Positions 50,695-56,602 of a stretch of DNA of 56,602 bases are shown one piece after another. Source of the stretch: an uncultured Anaerotruncus sp. (lineage in GTDB: Bacteria > Bacillota > Clostridia > Oscillospirales > Ruminococcaceae). The stretch is taken from NCBI RefSeq assembly GCF_902490045.1, contig NZ_CABUCJ010000002.1:1-56602 (forward strand). Direction: 5' to 3'. The notes below the pieces were generated by a model. The model did no database searches. It was given only the letters and a program-made list of their open reading frames with translations, and was not told where the DNA came from. Each line of letters opens with the position of its first letter. Position 1 is the first letter of the stretch. The translations under genes and the position numbers were made by a program.

Positions 50695-52794
50695 TCAGGG
50701 GAGCAGCTCCCCGTAATTGTCCGACGACCCGCCGGCCCGCGAAAAGAAATACGCGTCGAAGACGTCGCGCGCGATCGGCGCGATCTGGTAGCCCTCCCAG
50801 CCCTTTTCGACGACCACCGCGACCGCGATCTCAGGGTCCTCGGCGGGCGCGTAGGCGATGAACACCGAGTTGTAGAGCCCGTCGCCCCGCTCGGGGGTGC
50901 CCGTCTTGGAGGCGACGGTGATCGGGTAGTTGGCGAAGGTCGCCCAGGCCGTGCCCGTCCGGGAGGCCGCCACCATGCCCTCGCGCACCGTCTGGAACGC
51001 CTCGGGCGCGTCGATCTCGTCCACGACCTTCGGCTCGTGCTCGTAGACCGTCTCGTCGAAGGTGTAGGATTTGACCGATTTGAGCACCGTCACCTCCATG
51101 CGCCTGCCGTTGTTGCCGAGGGTGGCGGTGTAGTTTGCGAGCTGGAGCGGCGAAAGCAGCGTCGACTGCTGGCCGATGCCCGCCTGGATCACGTCGCCCG
51201 GACGCCACTGGGGATCGTCCGCGTAGGCGGGGGAGGCGGCCTTGACTTCCGGCGAGGCCACCTGCCCGATGTTCTCGGGCAGCTCGATGCCGGTCGGCAC
51301 CCCCAGCCCGAGCCGCGCGGCGTACTCGTCGAGCGTCTCGATGCCCATGTAGTAGGCCGCCTCGTAGAAGAAGATGTTGCACGACCCGCGGATCGCGTTC
51401 ACCACGTCCACGTTTCCGTGGGCGGATTCGCAGTGGGGGGTATATTCCGGCGCGAACCGGTTGTAGACGTAGGTGCAGTCGTAGAGGGTGCGCGGGGTGA
51501 TCGTCCCCGACGCGAGCGCGCCGAGCGCCACCGCCGGCTTAAAGGAGGAGCCGGGGGTATAGGCCGCGTCGAGCGCGCGGTTGAAGAGGGGCTGGTTCTC
51601 CCCCGCCGCGATCTGGTCGTAGTCCCGCTGGTAGGCGGACAGGTCGTAGGAGGGGTAGGTCGCCAGCGCGAGGGCCTCCCCCGTCTTGCACTGGACCACG
51701 GCGACCGCGCCCGCGCTCGCCTCCCTGCCCTTGCGCTCCTCCTTGGTCTCCTGGAGGCGCTGGATGTTGCTCGCAAGCGAGTCCTGCGCGACCTTCTGGA
51801 GCTGGGAGTCGAGCGTGAGCACGACGGTTTTGCCCGGCACCTGCTCCTTCTCCTCCACCACGTCGATCACGTCTCCCGACGAGTTCATCGTGATCCGCCG
51901 GGACCCGTCGACCCCCTTGAGCTGCGATTCAAAGGCGAGCTCCGCGCCCGACTTGCCGATCACGTCGTCCATCTTGTAGGCGCGATCGCCGATCTGGGCG
52001 GACACCGAGCCATCGGGGTTCTGGACCTTGCCGGCCGCGTCCCACTGCTCCTTGTAGAGCGGCCCGGTCTGGCCGATGATGTGGGGAGCCACCGTCCCGC
52101 TCACATATTGGCGGATGGTGCTCTCCACCACGTCCACCCCCGGCAGCTCGAAGCTGCGCTCCTTGATCTTGGGGACCGTCTCGATCTTGATGTCGGTCGC
52201 GAAGGTGTAGGGCACCGACATCGAGAACCCGCGCCGGTCCATCTCGTAGCGCACCCCCGCGATCTTGCGGAACTCCTCGTCGGTGTAGGGGATGGGGTTC
52301 TCCCCGTCCCCGTGCTCGAAGAGGCCGTATTTCTCCTTGAGGCGGTAGACCACGTCGTCCGCCGTCGCGTACTGGGCCACCCCCAGCGCGTTTTTGAGCC
52401 GGGCGATGTCCGCCGCGTAGGCGTCCTCCGGCTTGAAGCGGAAGGGGGCCTCCGCCGTGACCGGCAGGTTGTCGATCCAGTCCTCGTCCGCCGACTCCAT
52501 GATGCGGATCAGCCGCAGGAGCACCTCGTTGGTGGTCCCCTTCTCCAGGAAGGCCATGTTGATCACCACGTCGCGGCCGATCGTGTTGACGGCAAACGGC
52601 CGCCCGTTGCGGTCGAGGATCTCCCCGCGCGCCGCCTTGATCACCTGCTCGGTCGTGCGGACCCGCTCCATCTGGGCGGCGAGCGCCTCCCCCTCGACCA
52701 CCTGGAGCTGCATGAGGCGCAGCGAATAGAGCAGCAGCACCACAATCAGCACCACCGTCATGATAACCATCCGGTTTTTTGCGGTTGTTTTCAT
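50695..52794 (-). CDS. mrdA: Penicillin-binding protein 2 (MrdA), peptidoglycan transpeptidase
   Basis: 699 residues. N-terminal membrane anchor (about 9-28), PBP dimerisation domain (about 50-330) and C-terminal transpeptidase domain: active-site Ser in GSSFKP (SxxK motif), RGSCNIF (SxN) and SKTGTPERG (KTG). It crosslinks peptidoglycan for side-wall elongation with MreBCD and RodA. It lies 18 bp or so after mreD. The rodA gene is not in the window. Confidence 0.94.
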   Translation of the reverse strand: MKTTAKNRMVIMTVVLIVVLLLYSLRLMQLQVVEGEALAAQMERVRTTEQVIKAARGEILDRNGRPFAVNTIGRDVVINMAFLEKGTTNEVLLRLIRIMESADEDWIDNLPVTAEAPFRFKPEDAYAADIARLKNALGVAQYATADDVVYRLKEKYGLFEHGDGENPIPYTDEEFRKIAGVRYEMDRRGFSMSVPYTFATDIKIETVPKIKERSFELPGVDVVESTIRQYVSGTVAPHIIGQTGPLYKEQWDAAGKVQNPDGSVSAQIGDRAYKMDDVIGKSGAELAFESQLKGVDGSRRITMNSSGDVIDVVEEKEQVPGKTVVLTLDSQLQKVAQDSLASNIQRLQETKEERKGREASAGAVAVVQCKTGEALALATYPSYDLSAYQRDYDQIAAGENQPLFNRALDAAYTPGSSFKPAVALGALASGTITPRTLYDCTYVYNRFAPEYTPHCESAHGNVDVVNAIRGSCNIFFYEAAYYMGIETLDEYAARLGLGVPTGIELPENIGQVASPEVKAASPAYADDPQWRPGDVIQAGIGQQSTLLSPLQLANYTATLGNNGRRMEVTVLKSVKSYTFDETVYEHEPKVVDEIDAPEAFQTVREGMVAASRTGTAWATFANYPITVASKTGTPERGDGLYNSVFIAYAPAEDPEIAVAVVVEKGWEGYQIAPIARDVFDAYFFSRAGGSSDNYGELLP

Positions 52795-52818
52795 CCGATT
52801 CTCCCTTGGGACGCGGGG

Positions 52819-53340
52819 TCAGGCCTCCATACGCCCTTCAAACCAGGCGTGGACCGCGGCGTAGAGGTAATAGACCAGCGGCGACACGGCCACGGTGTAA
52901 ATGACACCGGGCAGGATGTCGTAGACGAACACCATCCACACATGGTCGTAGCCCCACATGACATAGTTGAGCAGAAAGTCCAGCAGGCCGCGCGCGAGCA
53001 GCACGGCGGAGAGCAGCAGGACAAAGTTGATGACGCCGGGGCGCAGCAGATAGATGATCAGCAGCCCCACGGCCGTGCAGGCGGCCAGCAGGATCATGGC
53101 GTTGAAGCCGGCGAGCGCGTAGCCGCCCAGATCGCAGAGGACCCCCGCCAGCGCGCCGTAGAGCGCCCCGGTGAACTCCCCCTCGTACATGGCGATGCAA
53201 ACCGCCGCAGGAATGACAAAGTTCGGCTTTACGCCGAACACCGTCAGAAAGCCGGGGGTGGTCTGCAGGATGTAGAGCAGCGCCATCACCACGATATAGG
53301 TAAGGAATTTGGCCGTGCGGAACCACTTTTTATTGTTCAT
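52819..53340 (-). CDS. mreD: Rod shape-determining protein MreD
   Basis: 173 residues, five to six membrane segments, low sequence complexity typical of MreD (FLTYIVVMALLYILQTTP, YGALAGVLCDLGGYALAGF). Recognised mainly by position between mreC and mrdA and by the PNFVIPAAVCIAMYEGEF-type loop. The start overlaps the mreC end by 11 bp. Confidence 0.9.
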   Translation of the reverse strand: MNNKKWFRTAKFLTYIVVMALLYILQTTPGFLTVFGVKPNFVIPAAVCIAMYEGEFTGALYGALAGVLCDLGGYALAGFNAMILLAACTAVGLLIIYLLRPGVINFVLLLSAVLLARGLLDFLLNYVMWGYDHVWMVFVYDILPGVIYTVAVSPLVYYLYAAVHAWFEGRMEA

Positions 53341-54196
53341 CCCGCGCGCCTCCCTGCCCCTTGAACGACTTGATGACCATCACGTCGGTCAGGCGGCGGA
53401 CGTCGGCGAACGGCTCGATCTCCGCGATGAGGGAGATGTCTCCCGGCGCGTTGTCGATGCGGGTGATCTTGCCGATCAGCAGCCCCTGCGGGTAGATGCT
53501 GTCCCCGATGCCGGAGGTGACGACGATATCCCCCGGCGCGGCCCCGCTCTCGCGGGGCAGGTAGTTGAGGCGGCACTTCCCGTCCGCCGCGAGGTCGATC
53601 GAGCCGGTGACGATGCCGATGTCCCGGGTGCGCACGTCGCGCGCGCCCACGTCGATCCACACGTCGAGGACGGTGACCACCTTGGAGTAGTTGACCCCCA
53701 CCTCGCGCACCACGCCGACCAGCCCGTCGGCGGTGATCACCGGGTCGAGCGGCTCGATGCCGCTGAGGGACCCCCGGTCGATCGTGAAGGAGTAGAAGCG
53801 GTCGTCCGGGTCGCGCGCGACCACCGACGCCAGCTCGACCTCAAAGTCGGGATGCTCCTCCCGGAACTCGACGCCGAGATATTTGCGCAGCTCCTCGTTC
53901 TCGTGCCTGTATTCCTCGTAGTTGACCGCCTGGCGGCGCAGCTCGTCGATTTCGGCGCGCAGCGCCTCGTTTTCGGCGGCGATCTCGTCGGCGCGGACAT
54001 ACCGCCGGAAATAGCCGCTCACCGCGCCGGAAATGCTGGAGGAGAGCTTCTGCAGGGGCGTGACGACAACCCCGGCCGCCTGTGAGAGGGCCGGGGAGAA
54101 TCCGCCCGTCCAGGCCGCCTGCAGCATGAACGCCAGCAGCAGTACCAGCACGACGAGCAATATCTTGAACCGCTTGCTTTTGAAGAAGTCTCCCAA
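53330..54196 (-). CDS. mreC: Rod shape-determining protein MreC
   Basis: 288 residues. One N-terminal membrane segment (about 9-28), a coiled coil (about 60-105, rich in Glu and Leu), then the beta-barrel MreC domain (about 115-280: DRGSLSGIEPLDPVITADGLVG, and GDIVVTSGIGDSIYPQGL). It scaffolds the elongasome outside the membrane. Confidence 0.95.
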   Translation of the reverse strand: MGDFFKSKRFKILLVVLVLLLAFMLQAAWTGGFSPALSQAAGVVVTPLQKLSSSISGAVSGYFRRYVRADEIAAENEALRAEIDELRRQAVNYEEYRHENEELRKYLGVEFREEHPDFEVELASVVARDPDDRFYSFTIDRGSLSGIEPLDPVITADGLVGVVREVGVNYSKVVTVLDVWIDVGARDVRTRDIGIVTGSIDLAADGKCRLNYLPRESGAAPGDIVVTSGIGDSIYPQGLLIGKITRIDNAPGDISLIAEIEPFADVRRLTDVMVIKSFKGQGGARDEQ

Positions 54197-54220
54197 TGCA
54201 GATTCCTTTCCCTGCCGCGC

Positions 54221-55237
54221 TTAGTAGGATTTCGCGTCGTCCGCGAGCAGGTCGCGCAGCCTGTCGATGTCGTCGAGCACGCGCCCGGTGCCCATCGCCA
54301 CGCAGTCGAGCGGGCTCTCCGCGATATGCACCGGCATGCCCGTCTCCTTTTCGATCAGCCGGTCGAGCCCGCGCAGCAGCGCGCCGCCGCCCGTCAGGGT
54401 GATGCCGTGGTCGATGATGTCGGCCGACAGCTCGGGCGGGGTCTTCTCCAGCGTGGTGCGGATCGCGTCGAGCACCATCGACAGCGGATCGGCCAGCGCC
54501 TCGCGGATCTCCTCCGAGGTGACCTGGATGTTCTTGGGCAGGCCGTCCATCAGGTCGCGGCCCTTGATGTCCATCGTGGCCTCCTCCTCGAGCGGGAAGG
54601 CCGAACCGATGTTGATCTTGATATCCTCGGCGGTGCGCTCACCGATGAGGAGGTTGTATTTGCGCTTGATGTACTGGATGATCGAGTTGTCCAGCTCGTC
54701 GCCGCCGACGCGGACCGAACGGGACGCGACGATGCCGCCCAGCGAGATCACCGCGACCTCGCTGGTGCCGCCGCCGATATCGACGACCATGCTGCCGGTC
54801 GCCTCGGCGACGGGCAGGCCCGCGCCGATGGCCGCGGCCATCGGCTCCTCGATGATCGAAACATGCTTGGCGCCCGCCTTGAAGGCCGCCTCGCGCACCG
54901 CGCGGCGCTCGACCTCGGTGACGCCGGACGGGATGCAGATGATGATGCGGGGACGCGCGAGCACCGAGTTGTTGCACACCTTGCGGATGAAGATCTGGAG
55001 CATGGACGCGGTGATGTCGAAGTCGGCGATGACCCCGTCCTTGAGCGGGCGCACCGCGACAATGCTGCCGGGGGTGCGTCCGATGACCTCTTTGGCATCC
55101 TGCCCGACGTAGCGGACGGTGTCGTTGCGGGTGTCGACCGCCACAACCGACGGTTCGCGCATGATGATGCCCTTGCCCTTCATAAAGATGAGGGTGTTGG
55201 CGGTGCCCAGGTCAATGCCGATGTCCTTTGAAAACAT
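54221..55237 (-). CDS. mreB: Rod shape-determining protein MreB
   Basis: 338 residues, an actin homologue. ATP-site motifs: IGIDLGTANTLIF (phosphate 1), VVDIGGGTSEVAVISLGGI (phosphate 2) and GITLTGGGALLRGLDRLI (adenosine). It forms membrane-bound filaments directing side-wall synthesis. First gene of mreB-mreC-mreD-mrdA, with its own promoter. Confidence 0.97.
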   Translation of the reverse strand: MFSKDIGIDLGTANTLIFMKGKGIIMREPSVVAVDTRNDTVRYVGQDAKEVIGRTPGSIVAVRPLKDGVIADFDITASMLQIFIRKVCNNSVLARPRIIICIPSGVTEVERRAVREAAFKAGAKHVSIIEEPMAAAIGAGLPVAEATGSMVVDIGGGTSEVAVISLGGIVASRSVRVGGDELDNSIIQYIKRKYNLLIGERTAEDIKINIGSAFPLEEEATMDIKGRDLMDGLPKNIQVTSEEIREALADPLSMVLDAIRTTLEKTPPELSADIIDHGITLTGGGALLRGLDRLIEKETGMPVHIAESPLDCVAMGTGRVLDDIDRLRDLLADDAKSY

Positions 55238-55320
55238 ATGGATACGTCCCCCTTGTATTGTTGCGGAAAACCCGCACGATCAATCGAAATGTGTCGCAAA
55301 AGCGCGTTTTAACAGGTTCT

Positions 55321-55349
55321 ATTATACCTTGCGGGACCGGGTTGCACAA
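55321..55349 (-). promoter_or_regulatory. mreB promoter
   Basis: Reading leftward, TTGTGC (55349-55344), 17 bp, TATAAT (55326-55321). It lies about 85 bp before mreB, in the gap after maf. Confidence 0.7.
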
Positions 55350-55360
55350 CAGCTAGTTTG

Positions 55361-56014
55361 TTAATAATTCGGTAATTTTGCGCCGAATGATTTGTAAAAC
55401 CTGCCAATCCTTGTATAGATCCCATGAAGCGGCAGGCCCATCACGGTGAAGTAATCCCCCGAGATCCGCTCGATAAACCGCGCGCCGTAGCCCTGGATGC
55501 CGTAGGAGCCCGCCTTGTCAAACGGCTCCCCCGTCGAAAGGTACCATGCGATCTCCCCGTCGGAGAGCGGTGCGAAGGTCACATCGGTGCGCTCATGGAA
55601 GCGCTCCTCCAGCCCGCCGCCGAGCAGCGCGACCCCCGTGTAGACCTGGTGCGTCCGCCCCGACAGCCGCCTGAGCATCCCCGCCGCGTCCGCCGCGTCG
55701 CGCGGCTTGCCGAGGATAAGCCCGTCAACCGCCACGACGGTGTCCGCGCCGATCACAAGCGCGCCGGGCGCGTCCTTCGCCACCGCGCGCGCCTTGCACA
55801 GCGCGAGCGATTCGACCGCCTCGGCGGGCGAAATGTCCGGCGGGAGCGTCTCGTCCGCCTCGGACACCCGCACCGTAAAACGCGGGAAGAGAAATCCCAG
55901 CAGCTCCCGCCGCCGCGGGGACTGGGAGGCGAGGACGATTTCAGCGCCCGGATTCTCCGGGAAACCCGTCCCCGCCGCGTTTTCCATGCCGATCATGCCC
56001 TTGTTGTCCGTCAT
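55361..56014 (-). CDS. maf: Maf-like nucleotide pyrophosphatase
   Basis: 217 residues. Maf signatures: VLASQSPRRRELL, SEADETLPP, VIGADTVVAVDGLILGKP and SYGIQGYGARFIERISGDYFTVMGLPL. Family members hydrolyse non-canonical or selected nucleoside triphosphates such as dTTP and UTP. ATG 56014 (GGATG upstream) overlaps the upstream gene; ATGs at 55996 and 55987 are alternatives that shorten an atypical N-terminal extension. The maf-mreBCD order is conserved in Clostridia. Confidence 0.93.
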   Translation of the reverse strand: MTDNKGMIGMENAAGTGFPENPGAEIVLASQSPRRRELLGFLFPRFTVRVSEADETLPPDISPAEAVESLALCKARAVAKDAPGALVIGADTVVAVDGLILGKPRDAADAAGMLRRLSGRTHQVYTGVALLGGGLEERFHERTDVTFAPLSDGEIAWYLSTGEPFDKAGSYGIQGYGARFIERISGDYFTVMGLPLHGIYTRIGRFYKSFGAKLPNY

Positions 56015-56282
56015 TGAGATGCATCCTTTTCACTGTGTATTTGTAGCCGAAGAGCGCGCCGATAAAGCAGAGGATGTGCGCGACCGTCACACCGATTTCA
56101 AACCCGAAGGCGATCCGGATCACCGACAGGTCGAGCACCATCGGGTTTTCGACCGGCAGCCCGATGCTCCTGCCAAAGGCCAGCCAGGACAAAAAGGGAA
56201 TCCGCTCGGTCGCCGCCGCGATCAGCGCGCCGACCACCAGCGCCGCCACCAGCCAGAACGCGCCAAGGACTGTCTTTTTCAT
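55941..56282 (-). CDS. DUF4321-type small membrane protein
   Basis: 113 residues. Two hydrophobic segments (about 7-24, GAFWLVAALVVGALIAAA; and 65-83, GVTVAHILCFIGALFGYKY), the second close to the end of the core domain. The last 25-30 residues are hydrophilic and overlap the maf coding region by 74 bp, so this tail may be a dispensable read-on rather than a domain. Proteins of this type often precede maf in Clostridia; their function is unknown. Confidence 0.78.
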   Translation of the reverse strand: MKKTVLGAFWLVAALVVGALIAAATERIPFLSWLAFGRSIGLPVENPMVLDLSVIRIAFGFEIGVTVAHILCFIGALFGYKYTVKRMHLNDGQQGHDRHGKRGGDGFPGESGR

Positions 56283-56384
56283 GCTGTCACTCCCTTGATT
56301 GGCCGCTCGGGGAGCGGCGCAGCTTTCGCGGGGTTTGCCGCCCGCCGGCGGCAGGAATTACTTGCGCGTTCCGCCGCGCTCAGG

Positions 56385-56567
56385 TTTTAGATTTTCCGCC
56401 CTGCTGGCGGGGGGGGCTTGCCGGTAGTCGGCCGGCGGCGATTTTTAGATGTTCCGCCCAGAGGTCGGGGGGCTTGTCGGTAGTCGACCGACAGCGAGTT
56501 CCTTTCTTGTTCGCCCAAGAAAGGAACCAAAGAAGGGCGCCTAAGAACCCTCCGCCGGGTTCTTAGG
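56385..56567. repeat. Palindromic repeat cluster
   Basis: Two tandem units of about 56 bp (56385-56441 and 56442-56497) start TTTTAGAT, share TTCCGCCC and GGGGGGCTTG, and end in a small hairpin (GCCGG/CCGGC at 56420-56436; GTCGGT/ACCGAC at 56476-56492). Two larger perfect hairpins follow: GTTCCTTTCTTG with its complement (56498-56527, 12 bp) and CCTAAGAACCC with its complement (56540-56567, 11 bp). No gene is supported in 56283-56602. The pattern suggests a mobile REP/BIME-like intergenic element, possibly extending beyond the window. Confidence 0.7.
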
Positions 56568-56602
56568 AATCTCCGGGAGTACCTTGCCAAGACCCGCAGA
56601 CT

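Noticed and set aside
50359..53364. A 3-kb plus-strand open frame opposite mrdA and mreD
   Set aside because: Low-complexity, Arg/His/Val/Gly-rich translation antisense to clear cell-shape genes; an artefact of high GC.
56387..56590. 67-codon minus-strand open frame at the right edge
   Set aside because: It is entirely made of the palindromic repeat cluster and very basic; no ribosome-binding site.

Overview
The window is chromosomal DNA from a GC-rich, Gram-positive-type anaerobe, most likely a gut member of the class Clostridia (Oscillospirales-like). The evidence is a T-box leader, a YesM/YesN two-component pair, SorC and RpiR sugar regulators, lipoprotein-anchored ABC binding proteins, a DUF134/NifX-like pair, a maf-mreBCD-mrdA cluster and a hisS-aspS pair. 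Many sigma-A promoters match consensus closely despite the GC-rich background. I see no phage genes, transposases, rRNA genes or CRISPR array. The only RNA gene is tRNA-Arg(ACG).

Layout. 0-3.4 kb (minus): a DUF134 regulator with a NifX-like metal-cluster protein, then a flotillin and an NfeD-like partner with an Asp-rich tract. 3.5-10.5 kb (plus): a SorC-regulated operon of sugar ABC transporter, TrpA-like protein and FGGY kinase. 10.5-16.2 kb (plus): a cobalamin-riboswitch operon with a lipoprotein CbiK-type chelatase, a tandem-domain lipoprotein and a BtuFCD-like importer. 16.2-17.6 kb (minus): enolase. 17.8-32.8 kb (minus): a 14-gene sugar island comprising an ABC transporter with two permeases, TIM-barrel epimerase, two FGGY kinases, DhaK and DhaL, class II aldolase, FucI/AraA-like isomerase, TIM paralogue, RpiB paralogue and RpiR regulator. 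33.4-36.7 kb (minus): two paralogous sodium:solute symporters led by a 30-residue membrane peptide, divergent from a YesM/YesN pair (37.0-40.3 kb, plus). 40.4-56.3 kb (minus): housekeeping genes, namely tRNA-Arg, a 3D-domain wall protein, rpsI-rplM, a PspC protein, an rRNA methyltransferase, a frameshifted zinc-ribbon protein, aspS, hisS, a T-box, mgsA, a degenerate MinD-like ATPase, mrdA-mreDCB, maf and a DUF4321 protein. The right edge is a cluster of palindromic repeats.

How the genes work together. The two sugar islands each pair an RbsABC-type importer with kinases and carbon-cleaving or isomerising enzymes. In the larger one, DhaK/DhaL, the TIM paralogue and the RpiB paralogue together look like the known L-erythrulose to D-erythrose-4-phosphate route, while the isomerase, an FGGY kinase and the class II aldolase form a second, fuculose-like branch. 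The left island is the most unusual: a lone TrpA-type lyase with its catalytic Glu49/Asp60 intact and no TrpB, translationally coupled to a sugar permease and overlapping a sugar kinase. The B12-controlled operon joins an outer-surface cobaltochelatase-like lipoprotein to a corrinoid-type importer, suggesting metal or tetrapyrrole handling outside the membrane.

All assignments come from reading sequence and recalling family motifs. No database search was run.
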